Assembly: GCF_900142375.1 (NCBI RefSeq)
Contig: NZ_FRAR01000022.1
Span: 45,772-109,771 of the forward strand
Direction of reading: 5' to 3'
Origin: Desulforamulus aeronauticus DSM 10349
GTDB taxonomy: Bacteria > Bacillota > Desulfotomaculia > Desulfotomaculales > Desulfotomaculaceae
DNA length: 64,000 nucleotides
The position numbers and the translations under genes are program-made. The first letter of the stretch is position 1, and every line of letters starts with the position of its first letter. Shown piece by piece: positions 8,157 through 16,889 of this stretch. The notes under the pieces are model-generated. The model was given only the letters and a program-made list of their open reading frames with translations, was not told the origin of the DNA and did no database searches.

Positions 8157-8573
8157 GTGAGCGATGGAAAAATTAAGATTTTAGAAATGGTTCAAAATGG
8201 TACCATCTCTGCCACTGAAGGTTTAGAACTATTAAGGGCAATCGATGATAATGATAGTACGGCTGTTACTTCCTCACAGATGAGTGGACGTTTCATAAGA
8301 ATTCGTGTTTCCAGTGGTCAACATACTAAGGTAAACGTTAATGTTCCCTTAAGCTTATTAAAAGTGGCCACCAAATTAGCGGATGTTGGATTAAAGTTTA
8401 TCCCAGCGGAAGCTCGTCTGGAAATGGAAAAAAAGGGTATTAACCTGCAAGAAATTAATTTTGAAGAATTAATGCAATTAATCGACGAAGGCTTGGTCGA
8501 TGGCAAACTGGTAGATGTAGATACAGATGACCCAAAAGAAGGTCGCACGAAGGTAGAAATCTATGTGGAATAA
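8157..8573 (+). CDS. SHOCT-like / YvlB-type protein
   Basis: A 138-residue protein whose first 35 residues (KIKILEMVQNGTISATEGLE) form the short bihelical SHOCT-like segment found at the N terminus of YvlB/LiaG-type proteins. A beta-rich part with FIRIRVSSGQHTKVNVNVP follows. The DUF2089 protein upstream ends in a similar segment (ILDALEKGEITPEEAAQQL), so the two may interact. GTG start with AAGGATGG upstream; gene order suggests one operon. Function unknown. Confidence 0.75.
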   Translation: MSDGKIKILEMVQNGTISATEGLELLRAIDDNDSTAVTSSQMSGRFIRIRVSSGQHTKVNVNVPLSLLKVATKLADVGLKFIPAEARLEMEKKGINLQEINFEELMQLIDEGLVDGKLVDVDTDDPKEGRTKVEIYVE

Positions 8574-8838
8574 GCCCCAAAACCACTTTGTCTTAGTAAA
8601 AATCCATCATGGTACCTGGAAATTGACCTTCCCAATACCTTTATTTATATTTGATGACATAATAAAGTCTGTATTAGATCTAGTAGTTTTGGGGGAATGT
8701 TTTACTTCCCGCCTGAAGCTACCGAGAATGGCCATTAGTATGGTTTTACAACTGTTTTCCGAAATGCGTCAACTGGGACGGTGGCAACTGGCAGATATAA
8801 CTTTCCGCCAGGATCAAATCAGTATTTCATTTTACTAA
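8563..8838 (+). CDS. Hypothetical protein
   Basis: A 91-residue protein overlapping the SHOCT gene end by 11 bp, which suggests translational coupling. It has a hydrophobic middle (LTFPIPLFIFDDIIKSVLDL) and no family that I recognise. It is kept because it continues the operon and ends 12 bp before the next gene. Confidence 0.55.
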   Translation: MWNKPQNHFVLVKIHHGTWKLTFPIPLFIFDDIIKSVLDLVVLGECFTSRLKLPRMAISMVLQLFSEMRQLGRWQLADITFRQDQISISFY

Positions 8839-8850
8839 TGGGGTATTCCT

Positions 8851-9192
8851 ATGAAAAACTTAGTTATCATATGTTTTACTAATGCTCTTGGGTTTTATAT
8901 TGCAAGTATACTTTTTCCTGCAATATCTTCATCCTCAATAATTGCGGTACTTTGGGCCAGCTTTCTCCTTGGAATAATTACATTATTTTTGCAACCGATT
9001 CTACTTCTTATTTCACTACCAATAAATTTAATAACCATGGGCTTATTTACATTGGTAATTAATGCAGGGCTTATACAGTTATCGACTTATCTTACTACAG
9101 GAATCAGTATACCTACCTTTAAATACGCACTTGCAACAGCCGTTATTATATATCTACTAAATAAGGCTAGGTTTACTACAAATTGTAAATAA
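8851..9192 (+). CDS. Phage holin-superfamily IV-like membrane protein (PF04020 type)
   Basis: A 113-residue protein made of four hydrophobic segments (about residues 4-22, 28-50, 55-78 and 88-106), with the family-typical NALGFYIASILFP start and a loop rich in Pro-Ile (LISLPINLITMG). Many bacteria carry one such gene in the chromosome with no link to phage; the function is not established. It is the last gene of the DUF2089-SHOCT operon. Confidence 0.75.
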   Translation: MKNLVIICFTNALGFYIASILFPAISSSSIIAVLWASFLLGIITLFLQPILLLISLPINLITMGLFTLVINAGLIQLSTYLTTGISIPTFKYALATAVIIYLLNKARFTTNCK

Positions 9193-9272
9193 ACTATAAC
9201 ACAACTTTTGAAAAGTATGGCCGCGCCACGCTTGGCAGGGAGACCAGACAGGAAGCGAAACCGCCTGTATTG

Positions 9273-9301
9273 TTGAAATAGAAACAAAAGTTTAATATAC
9301 T
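9273..9301 (+). promoter_or_regulatory. marR promoter with operator half site
   Basis: TTGAAA (9273-9278) and TATACT (9296-9301) are separated by 17 bp. The spacer contains GAAACAAA (9281-9288), the same half site as in the operator of the MFS gene at 9895-9939. This suggests MarR autoregulation. Confidence 0.7.
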
Positions 9302-9320
9302 ATGGTTAAGGCAACAACGG

Positions 9321-9809
9321 GTGGGGGGACAGCCCATGAACAAAGAAGAACAAGTCATAATGGGTTTCAGAGACTTATTCAACAAGATGGTTTGGCTTAA
9401 TAAGTTTAAGATGGAAGACAGACTTAAGGATTATAAGCCTTCTGAAGTACATTGTATCGAATACATTGGAAGAAATGTAGATTCCAACGTGACAAAGCTT
9501 GCGGAGTCTTTTTATATGACTAGAAGTGCCATAAGTAAAATAACTAAGAAGCTTATCGAAAAAGGCTTTATCGAAAGCTACCAAAAGTCGGATAACAAGA
9601 AAGAAATCTATTTTCGCTTGACTCCGCAGGGGAAAGTAATTAACAAAGTCCATGAGGAATTGCACAAAGAGTTTCGAGAGCGAGATAAAGCTGTATTTGA
9701 ACAGGTAACCGAGGAACAATTTGACAGTATGCTTAGCTTCATGGAAAGGTATAGTAGGCATTTGGATGCAGAAATAAAGAAACTGGGTGTAGATAGTAAG
9801 TCGGAATAA
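9321..9809 (+). CDS. MarR-family transcriptional regulator
   Basis: A 162-residue winged-helix regulator. The recognition region is ESFYMTRSAISKITKKLIEK, followed by the wing (KSDNKKEIYFRLTPQGK). The start may be the ATG at 9336, 12 bp after GGTGGGGGGA; an upstream GTG at 9321 is less likely. It precedes an MFS exporter whose promoter carries a matching palindrome, so it is probably the local repressor of that exporter. Confidence 0.88.
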   Translation: MGGQPMNKEEQVIMGFRDLFNKMVWLNKFKMEDRLKDYKPSEVHCIEYIGRNVDSNVTKLAESFYMTRSAISKITKKLIEKGFIESYQKSDNKKEIYFRLTPQGKVINKVHEELHKEFRERDKAVFEQVTEEQFDSMLSFMERYSRHLDAEIKKLGVDSKSE

Positions 9810-9887
9810 ATTTGAATAATGAAAATGAAACCACAGGCAGCCCAACTCTATTGAGAACAGGCTGCATTTTTATTGCAAATTATTTTG

Positions 9888-9939
9888 TTGACACGGAAAC
9901 AAAATAACGGTACGATAAATTTGTTTCCGCGGAATCAAA
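9888..9939 (+). promoter_or_regulatory. MFS exporter promoter with MarR operator
   Basis: TTGACA (9888-9893) and TACGAT (9911-9916) are 17 bp apart. GGAAACAAA (9895-9903) and TTTGTTTCC (9920-9928) form a perfect 9-bp inverted repeat around the -10, and GGAATCAAA (9931-9939) is a third half site. Binding would block RNA polymerase directly. Confidence 0.8.
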
Positions 9940-9966
9940 TTCATCGTTTTTGAGGGGAGAGTTTAC

Positions 9967-11208
9967 GTGTTCATATTTAGATCACACAATAAACAGAACA
10001 CAGAACAAATCGTAGATAAAAAGGCTTTACTATTCGGTCTTATGTCCGTGTTTCTCTGTGGAATAGGCTTCGGTATCATAACACCTGTCGTCCCATTCTT
10101 AGTACAGCCTTATACCAGCAATCCGGGAGATCAAGCTATCATTGTTACGCTGCTGACTTCTGTTTATGCCTTCTGCGTGTTTTTTGCGGCCCCCGGACTT
10201 GGAGCTTTGAGCGACAGATATGGCCGTCGTCCATTGCTCTTAGCATGCCTTTTGGGTTCTGCAATCGGGTACTTGGTTTTTGGCATAGGGGGAGCTCTAT
10301 GGGTACTATTTGCTGGCCGCATAATAGAAGGCATAACAGGTGGGAGCATAAGCACTATCTTTGCATATTTTGCAGACATCATTCCCCCAGAACAGAGAAC
10401 CAAATACTTTGGATGGGTGAGTGCAGTTGTCGGTGTAGGAACCGTCATCGGTCCAACCCTAGGAGGATTACTTGCCAAGTTTGGTTATTCTGTACCTATG
10501 TATTTTGGAGCAATAATAACTTTATTGAATGTCGTTTATGGCATCTTATATATGCCTGAGAGCCTTGACAAGAATAATAGACTGAAAAAGATTACCTTTG
10601 TAAGACTGAATCCATTTACACAGCTTGTAAACGTACTTTCCATAAAAAACTTAAAAAGACTACTTGTCTCAGCGTTCTTACTTTGGATACCTAACGGATC
10701 TTTACAGGCAATTTTTTCACAATTTATAATAGATACTTTCAGTTGGAAGCCTGCACTAATCGGACTTATGTTTTCAATTATAGGCTTCCAAGACATCATT
10801 TCACAAGGTTTCATAATGCCAAAGCTTTTGATAAAACTTAGTGATAAACAGATAACCATTCTCGGCATGGTTTCGGAGATTATAGGCTACAGTTTTATTG
10901 CAGCATCAGCTTTGTTCTCATTTTATCCTCTTTTAATCGCTGGGATGTTTATATTTGGTTTTGGTGATTCGATCTTTGGGCCTTCATTCAACGGGATGCT
11001 CTCCAAGTCTGTCGATTCTAGTGAACAAGGAAGGATTCAAGGGGGGAGCCAATCTATTCAGGCTTTAGCAAGAATGATTGGGCCTATCATCGGAGGTCAA
11101 ATCTATGTATCACTTGGTCATGCCGCACCCGCTTTTATGGGTATGATCCTTATAGCAGCGGCAATAGCTGTTTTGTATAAGGGCACGCATGTAAATGGAA
11201 TAGCATAG
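9967..11208 (+). CDS. MFS drug/multidrug efflux transporter
   Basis: A 413-residue, 12-segment major facilitator of the DHA1 (tetracycline/multidrug) type. Motif A is LGALSDRYGRRPLLL between segments 2 and 3, and motif C-like GPTLGGLLA lies in segment 5. The start is GTG after GAGGGGAGA. It is paired with the MarR gene and its operator, which suggests induction by a toxic substrate; the substrate cannot be told from sequence. Confidence 0.88.
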   Translation: MFIFRSHNKQNTEQIVDKKALLFGLMSVFLCGIGFGIITPVVPFLVQPYTSNPGDQAIIVTLLTSVYAFCVFFAAPGLGALSDRYGRRPLLLACLLGSAIGYLVFGIGGALWVLFAGRIIEGITGGSISTIFAYFADIIPPEQRTKYFGWVSAVVGVGTVIGPTLGGLLAKFGYSVPMYFGAIITLLNVVYGILYMPESLDKNNRLKKITFVRLNPFTQLVNVLSIKNLKRLLVSAFLLWIPNGSLQAIFSQFIIDTFSWKPALIGLMFSIIGFQDIISQGFIMPKLLIKLSDKQITILGMVSEIIGYSFIAASALFSFYPLLIAGMFIFGFGDSIFGPSFNGMLSKSVDSSEQGRIQGGSQSIQALARMIGPIIGGQIYVSLGHAAPAFMGMILIAAAIAVLYKGTHVNGIA

Positions 11209-11449
11209 GCTTTACGGACAGAATCCTGCTGGCTAGTCTATATTATACCTTCCACTGAATCCTGATGAATAATTGGATTAAGCATTAAATCTGACAGATA
11301 TACCGTTACTGTTGTTAGTTTATTTTGTCCGTGTATCGCGGTTGTGATATTGACATACCAGGTAACACGCAAAATCGGTGACTGTTAAATAAAAAGTATC
11401 TCCAAAATAACTGTTTGATATCTTTTGCAAGGTAGTTTTGAGAATGAGA

Positions 11450-11484
11450 ACCCCCACCTTTATCACACGACTAAAGGTGGGGGT
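11450..11484 (+). terminator. Rho-independent terminator
   Basis: CCCCCACCTTTA/TAAAGGTGGGGG stem with a 9-nt loop, followed by TATTTTATT. It ends the MFS transcript; the 240 bp between the gene and the hairpin hold nothing that I recognise. Confidence 0.85.
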
Positions 11485-11650
11485 ATTTTATTAGGAGTTA
11501 GTACGTTTTATATATGAAATACCCATTGATCAAGATTATACCGGTATAGGCAATAGATATTATACACATATTTAGTGCGCTCTTATAATTAAATTAACAA
11601 GGTTTTTTATATTGATAAGCCTGTTCCAGATAAGTTGGGAGCGTGAACTA

Positions 11651-12583
11651 ATGAAAAATGGTTATGTGTTAATTATATTAGCAGCTTTAGGCTTTGCGGC
11701 CTTACCTATATTCATAAAATATGGGTATAATGTAGGTTTAACCACAGAGATCATGTTATTTTTGCGATTTTTAATCGCTAGTATTATACTGATTTTTATA
11801 ATGTTCATAAGCAGAAAAAATGGATTCAATATAAATAAATCTTATCTACCTAAATTAGTTGTTCAAGGTTTGGTGTTTTTTGGGAGTTCCTATTGTTATA
11901 CGTTAGCTATAAAGCATATGTCTGCCACAATTACAAATATATTGCTTTATACATACCCACTAATGGTTGTGCTTATGGCAACAATGATCTTTAAAGAAAA
12001 GATATCGTTGATTAAGGCGGTAACATTACTCATTACGTCTTTAGGTTGCTTAATGGTTATAGATATTATAAATACATCTACACATCAAATTAGTATGTTA
12101 GGTATTTTATATGGTATCGGATCAGCGATATTTTATGCAATATATAATATAAACGGGCAGTATCTTTCTAAAACTCTGGAACCAGTGACCATTTCAACCT
12201 ATACATCGGTTGTTTGCTTATTGGCTACCATGGTAGTTTATCCGCCAGTTAATATATTTGCAGGTCATTCCTATCAGGCTATGTGGATGGTTGGTCTGGG
12301 AACAGCCATATTATGTACGATTGTACCTCTTTTTTGTTATCAAAAAGGATTATCATTGTTAGGGGCCAGTCAGGCTTCAATTTTAAGTACCATAGAACCC
12401 GTAATAGCAACAGTATTGGCTTTTTTAATTTTAGGAGAAACGCTATCAACCATACAACTATCTGGCGCATTTCTTATTATTTCAGGAGGGTTGCTACTTA
12501 AATTAGACAAGATTAAACAACCAAGTACTAGTATAAATTTAACCGCAAGTTTAACGCCCTTTAAACCACAAAAAAAGACATAG
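11651..12583 (+). CDS. EamA/DMT-family transporter
   Basis: A 310-residue membrane protein with ten predicted segments as two EamA repeats; the second repeat starts near ISMLGILYGIGSAIFYAIYN. Typical features are the conserved Pro/Glu at the end of helix 4 (NILLYTYPLMVVLMA) and the EPV motif (STIEPVIATVLAFLILGE). ATG at 11651 is preferred over an upstream TTG at 11612. The substrate is unknown; relatives export amino acids or metabolites. A terminator overlaps its last codons. Confidence 0.85.
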   Translation: MKNGYVLIILAALGFAALPIFIKYGYNVGLTTEIMLFLRFLIASIILIFIMFISRKNGFNINKSYLPKLVVQGLVFFGSSYCYTLAIKHMSATITNILLYTYPLMVVLMATMIFKEKISLIKAVTLLITSLGCLMVIDIINTSTHQISMLGILYGIGSAIFYAIYNINGQYLSKTLEPVTISTYTSVVCLLATMVVYPPVNIFAGHSYQAMWMVGLGTAILCTIVPLFCYQKGLSLLGASQASILSTIEPVIATVLAFLILGETLSTIQLSGAFLIISGGLLLKLDKIKQPSTSINLTASLTPFKPQKKT

Positions 12584-12616
12584 CATTTCCTCCAAGGAGA
12601 TGTTATGTCTTTTTTT
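12571..12616 (+). terminator. Terminator overlapping the EamA stop codon
   Basis: AAAAAAGACATAGCAT (12571-12586) pairs with ATGTTATGTCTTTTTT (12600-12615), with one G-T pair. The T run is part of the arm. The stem begins inside the last codons of the gene. Confidence 0.8.
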
Positions 12617-12722
12617 ATGTAATTAAATGCTAATGCTATAGTATAGATTCAAGACTTATTCAGTCAATGTGCCGAAGAGGGAGAAGCCAGAACTTCACCC
12701 ATCTGCAATAATAGATAACTTT

Positions 12723-12845
12723 TCACAGCCCCTTAAATCTGTAACCTTTGAAAAGAAACCCCATAGCTACGAAAACAGCCCCGGTGGGTCCAGCAACAGC
12801 CTGGTTGACCGAGGCAATTAATATACCTGAAAGAAAGATAACTTC
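12723..12845 (-). pseudogene. Fragment of a membrane protein gene
   Basis: On the minus strand an open stretch ends in TGA at 12725-12723 and reads GILIASVNQAVAGPTGAVFV, then MGFLFKGYRFKGL. This looks like one last membrane helix of a permease. An in-frame stop lies just upstream. I cannot name the family. The rest of the 12.6-12.97 kb gap shows nothing else that I recognise. Confidence 0.25.
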
Positions 12846-12969
12846 CTACAAATAACATCCGCAGCAAAACCGTACTATATATCATCGAGGGTCTAATTCG
12901 AAAACGAAGGCCGGTAAGAAAGTTGCAAATTGCTGAAATGGTTTAGGAGAAAAGTTCGTGAAAAATTAC

Positions 12970-13006
12970 AGCCCCCAACAGTCTTGATTTCGGCTGTTGA
13001 GGGCTG
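12970..13006 (-). terminator. Terminator of the minus-strand EamA gene
   Basis: Minus strand: AGCCCTCAACAG and CTGTTGGGGGCT pair (one bulge or mismatch) around a 12-nt loop, followed by GTAATTTTT. Confidence 0.7.
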
Positions 13007-13022
13007 GTTAGGCAATTATAAT

Positions 13023-13889
13023 CTACATTTGTGCTTTCTTATTTAGGAAACATTCGCCTATGATCGCTCCACCGATAATCATGATAGCACCACATATTTG
13101 AAGTGTGTTCATCGTTTCTTGCAAAAATATTGCAGACGATACGACAGCTGTCAGGGGCTCCAGATAACCACAAATTGAAACGGTCTGCACTGGAAGACTG
13201 TCGATGGAGGAGAAATACAAATAACAGCCAATTCCGGTGTTGAGCACGCCAAGGAGAAGAACCCAAATCCAAGCTTCACCGGGAATTTGAATAAGAAGGC
13301 CCTGCTTAACCCAGCAAAAAACTGCAACAGGCAGAAAGCTGATGGTAAGTTGCAGCGTTGAGTTTTCCAATCCTGTGATGTTCTTTGCCTTCTTGTTGAA
13401 GATGATCATTAAAGCATACATGAGTGCACTCATTCCGCCGCAAAACAGTCCCCAAGCGGTCTTGCCTTCCTGAAATGCCTGCCCATTGACGAATAATATA
13501 CCACACAGTACCACCATAAACCCAATGATTTTCGGATATGTCAGCCTTTCGCGGAACAAAAGCGGTGACAGCACCATCACGATGACAGGGCCGCAATAAT
13601 ATGCCAGAGATGCGATACCAACGCCAATCTGGTTATATGCTTCATAGAGAAACAACCCGCTTGCTCCCATGGCAATAGCGGATATGGCGAGAAAGAGAAA
13701 CTGTCGCTTGTGTTGCCAAAATGTGAATTTTTCTCTTGAAAGCAGAACAATCGCCAACAGAAGGAGACTTCCGATCACTGTCCGTAGGAACACAATCTCA
13801 TAGCTTGCGAGTGTAATATGACTTACGACGACGCCATTGAAACCAAATAGCAGTAGCGCTAAGATGTATTTAAAATACGCCTTTTTCAC
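13023..13889 (-). CDS. EamA/DMT-family transporter
   Basis: A 288-residue, ten-segment transporter with two EamA repeats. The start is MKKAYFKYILALLLFGFNG, and the C-terminal half has GYLEPLTAVVSSAIFLQETM, the family EP motif. GGAGAGAC lies just upstream of the start. It is divergent from a LysR gene (132 bp spacer) that is probably its regulator. The substrate is unknown. Confidence 0.88.
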   Translation of the reverse strand: MKKAYFKYILALLLFGFNGVVVSHITLASYEIVFLRTVIGSLLLLAIVLLSREKFTFWQHKRQFLFLAISAIAMGASGLFLYEAYNQIGVGIASLAYYCGPVIVMVLSPLLFRERLTYPKIIGFMVVLCGILFVNGQAFQEGKTAWGLFCGGMSALMYALMIIFNKKAKNITGLENSTLQLTISFLPVAVFCWVKQGLLIQIPGEAWIWVLLLGVLNTGIGCYLYFSSIDSLPVQTVSICGYLEPLTAVVSSAIFLQETMNTLQICGAIMIIGGAIIGECFLNKKAQM

Positions 13890-14021
13890 GGCATTGTCTC
13901 TCCTTGATTTGGATTTATGCTTGAAAACAGTTCTTTATTAGAATATCATCTAGCTATAGTTTTGAAAATCGACTGTTTAGCATGGATATTAGCACAAAAC
14001 CAGATGCAAGAGGTGTGAACT

Positions 14022-14894
14022 ATGGATATGAATCTGCTCAAATATATGGCGTTTATCAAAACAGTAGAGTATGGCAGCTTTACTAAGGCGTCTGAGGTGC
14101 TCAACTACTCCCAGTCCGGCATCAGCCGGATGATTCGTGATTTGGAGAAGGTGTGGAAGGTCTCCCTGCTGGAACGTGACCGAACCGGCGTCAGGCTGAC
14201 CTCTGACGGACTGCAGCTGCTGCCATATGTAAAAAGCATCTATGAGGAGTACCAGAAGCTGCAAATGCAGGTGGACGAGTTGAACGGTCTGCAGTCCGGC
14301 ATCATCCGCATCGGTACTTTTTCCAGTGCGGCAACACACTGGATGCCGAAAATAATCAAGGAGTTTCAGAAGGACTATCCCGGTATCGATTATGATCTGC
14401 TGCTTGGCGAGTACACGGAGATCGAAGCATGGATAAGCGACGGGCACGTGGACTGTGGCTTCCTGCGGCTACCGACCAAGGCGGAATTCGAGACGATAGA
14501 GCTTCAGAAGGATAGACTGCTGGTCGTGCTGCCGGAAGACCACCCACTTGCCGACTGCGACAGATTTCCGGTAGAAGCCCTGTGCAATTACCCGCTTATT
14601 CTGTTTGAAAAGACTGTAAAAGCTGAAACTGCGGAAATCTTTGAGCGCAATAATCTTGTGCCACATGTACGCTACACAACGTGGGATGATTATGCTATCA
14701 TGTCGATGGTAGAAAGTGGTCTCGGCATCAGCATTCTGCCTGAGCTGATTCTGAAAAGGATACCTTATCGCATCGTAGCCAAGGAACTGAGCGTTCCTGC
14801 CTATCGCACAATCGGCCTCGCGCTACGGAGTCAAAAAACTGCTTCCTTGGCCGTCAAGCGTTTTTTAGAGTACCTACCGTTCAGGGATAGCTGA
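14022..14894 (+). CDS. LysR-family transcriptional regulator
   Basis: A 290-residue LysR regulator. The HTH covers residues 1-60 (GSFTKASEVLNYSQSGISRM), with a PBP-like effector domain from about residue 90 to the end (SGIIRIGTFSSAATHWMPK). It is divergent from the EamA transporter, which is therefore its likely target. It closely resembles the LysR at 15.8-16.75 kb (shared LQSGIIRIG and SMVESGLGISILPELIL segments), so the two are paralogues controlling different exporters. Confidence 0.9.
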   Translation: MDMNLLKYMAFIKTVEYGSFTKASEVLNYSQSGISRMIRDLEKVWKVSLLERDRTGVRLTSDGLQLLPYVKSIYEEYQKLQMQVDELNGLQSGIIRIGTFSSAATHWMPKIIKEFQKDYPGIDYDLLLGEYTEIEAWISDGHVDCGFLRLPTKAEFETIELQKDRLLVVLPEDHPLADCDRFPVEALCNYPLILFEKTVKAETAEIFERNNLVPHVRYTTWDDYAIMSMVESGLGISILPELILKRIPYRIVAKELSVPAYRTIGLALRSQKTASLAVKRFLEYLPFRDS

Positions 14895-14974
14895 ATTTAC
14901 AAATTCCAATTTATTAATGTGTCTGGTGAATTGGTATAAGAATACTAAAAAACTTTGTATGTGGGGGATAAGAT

Positions 14975-15415
14975 ATGTGGAAAGAATTCAAAGAATTCGC
15001 GTTAAAAGGGAACGTCATTGATTTAGCCATTGGTGTGATTATAGGAGGTGCATTTGGTAAAATTGTTACATCTCTAGTCAATGATATAATCATGCCACTG
15101 GTAGGCCTCCTAGTTGGTAAAGTGGATTTTTCTAATTTATTCTTAGTTCTTGGAAATGAACATTTTAAATCCATCGAAGAAGCCAAAAAGGCCGGAGTAG
15201 TAACTTTAAATTATGGAATATTTATTAACAATATTATCGATTTCTTAATTGTAGCTTTTTCTATTTTCTTTGTAATAAAACAAATAAACCGCCTGTCGAA
15301 AGAGAAAGAGAAAGTTTTGGAAGCTCCTTCTACCAAAATATGTCCTTATTGTTACACCGAAATCCATATTAAGGCATCAAGATGTCCTCATTGTACAGCA
15401 ATACTCGAAGGTTAA
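14975..15415 (+). CDS. mscL: Large-conductance mechanosensitive channel
   Basis: A 146-residue inner membrane channel that opens under membrane tension. TM1 is [20 protein letters not shown] with the pore-lining Gly pattern; TM2 lies around [20 protein letters not shown]. The C terminus carries a zinc-ribbon-like CPYC...CPHC pair after a charged helix, a known extra in Firmicute and cyanobacterial MscL. GTGGGGGA lies 7 bp upstream of the start. Single gene. Confidence 0.95.
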   Translation: MWKEFKEFALKGNVIDLAIGVIIGGAFGKIVTSLVNDIIMPLVGLLVGKVDFSNLFLVLGNEHFKSIEEAKKAGVVTLNYGIFINNIIDFLIVAFSIFFVIKQINRLSKEKEKVLEAPSTKICPYCYTEIHIKASRCPHCTAILEG

Positions 15416-15526
15416 CTAAGGTACACTATAACTTCTATACCCGAGATCATATTCTCAGATAAATTAAAGGTTAATTTTTGATTTCAATAAAATTGAGAGG
15501 CATCCTATTGCGTTTTGAAGGTTTAA

Positions 15527-15547
15527 GTTAACATAATATATATTAAC
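15527..15547 (+). repeat. Recombination-site-like repeat, GTTAACATAAT family
   Basis: GTTAACATAATATATATTAAC has inverted ends GTTAA/TTAAC and shares GTTAACATAATATA with copies at 22411 and 40844. It lies 8 bp before the arsM remnant. Confidence 0.5.
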
Positions 15548-15554
15548 TAATGAT

Positions 15555-15753
15555 TATGCGCGTTCCATAGCAAAAGAGCGGTTTTTGCTGCGGTGGCAAT
15601 AGTTGCTGTGGTAATCCCACAGCTCTGGCGGAATTGCATCCCGGTGAAGTGCTGCTGGATTTAGGCAGTGGGACAGGGGGGGATGTAGTACTATCGACTC
15701 GCCGGATGGCCTACGGGCAACGCCTATGGTTAGTGATTGATAACCTTCATTAA
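15555..15753 (+). pseudogene. arsM: arsM remnant
   Basis: After YARSIAKER in one frame (from 15555) the reading shifts by one base. It then continues from 15583 as [20 protein letters not shown], followed by [20 protein letters not shown], to TAA at 15751-15753. These segments match the N-terminal Cys motif and the [17 protein letters not shown] / motif I region of the intact ArsM at 44 kb, with the stretch between them deleted. The SAM domain is cut off after motif I, so it is non-functional. Confidence 0.85.
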
Positions 15754-15819
15754 TCACTGAGCTTTTTTCATCTATATTTACGTAGTTTGCCTGGCGTGGG
15801 TAGTCACTAGGTAGATGAT

Positions 15820-16752
15820 TTACGGTTTGTTTCTGTTCCCATAATCGTTGTAGCAAGTTAAATTACCTAGGAGATCTTTATTTTCACTAATGTCACCATA
15901 CTGTTTCACCAGAAAATTAATAAAATATCGGCTAGCTATGGGCAATGCCTTAAAATTTTTGAATGCGATACCGATGGTACGAACAATAGTAGGTGATATC
16001 CTTTTGGTTAGAATATTATAATTGATTCGATTTAGTATTAATTCTGGTAAAATGGAAATCCCCAATCCTTTTTCAATCATGGACATAATTGTATAGTCAT
16101 CATGAACACGATATTGGATGTTAGGCTGTAAATTATTTTTTTTGAAGTATTCTAGCGGTTCGCTTAATTGGCCTTCATCCAAGAGAATGAATGGTTCGTT
16201 TGACAATTCTGCCAAAGAGACTTGCTCACAATCACTTAGAGCATGCTTGTATGGCAATACTGCTAACATTTCATCGTGTTTTAAAGCAATTGTGTTTAGA
16301 TCCGATACTGCATAGGGATTAACAAAGCCGAAATCGACGCTACCGTCTTTAATTAATTTTGCGATACTGGTATATTCCCCTTGATAAAGCTCAAAAACTA
16401 CTGATGGATATTGATTTTTAAAATCCTTCATTAACCCAGGTAGCCAATGACAAGAAACGCTCGCAAATACTCCTATCCGGATGATTCCGCTTTGCAGTCC
16501 GCGCATTTCTTTTTGTTTTTCCATTAACTCCCGATGTGAATTAGCTAATCTTCTGATATAAGGCAATAATTCCTCGCCGTCCGGCGTGAGTGCAATCCCT
16601 TTTCGTGAACGCAGCAGCAGTGTAGTGGCAAGTTCTTCCTCTAAGGAGCGTACCATTTGGCTTATAGCCGACTGTGTATAGCCCAGTTCTTCGGCCGCTT
16701 TGGTAAAGCTGCCGGTTTCCAGTATGATCATGAAAGCGCGATAGCAATTCAT
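15820..16752 (-). CDS. LysR-family transcriptional regulator
   Basis: A 310-residue LysR protein. The HTH covers residues 1-60 (GSFTKAAEELGYTQSAISQM), with the effector domain after LQSGIIRIGVFASV. The last 20 residues (after NFLVKQYGDIS) look like read-through tail rather than family sequence. It is divergent from azlCD, and the 137-bp spacer is the likely control region. A regulator of branched-chain amino acid export is a reasonable inference. Confidence 0.88.
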   Translation of the reverse strand: MNCYRAFMIILETGSFTKAAEELGYTQSAISQMVRSLEEELATTLLLRSRKGIALTPDGEELLPYIRRLANSHRELMEKQKEMRGLQSGIIRIGVFASVSCHWLPGLMKDFKNQYPSVVFELYQGEYTSIAKLIKDGSVDFGFVNPYAVSDLNTIALKHDEMLAVLPYKHALSDCEQVSLAELSNEPFILLDEGQLSEPLEYFKKNNLQPNIQYRVHDDYTIMSMIEKGLGISILPELILNRINYNILTKRISPTIVRTIGIAFKNFKALPIASRYFINFLVKQYGDISENKDLLGNLTCYNDYGNRNKP

Positions 16753-16889
16753 TTTATTACCTCTGATACATTAGAATATCTTATATAAAGATCATAAACA
16801 TTTGTTTTACTGATGTCAATGTGCATGCTAGAATAAGATTCTAAGCGTTGGCTAGGTCAACGACTAAGAAATTCAAGGATTTGAGAATA

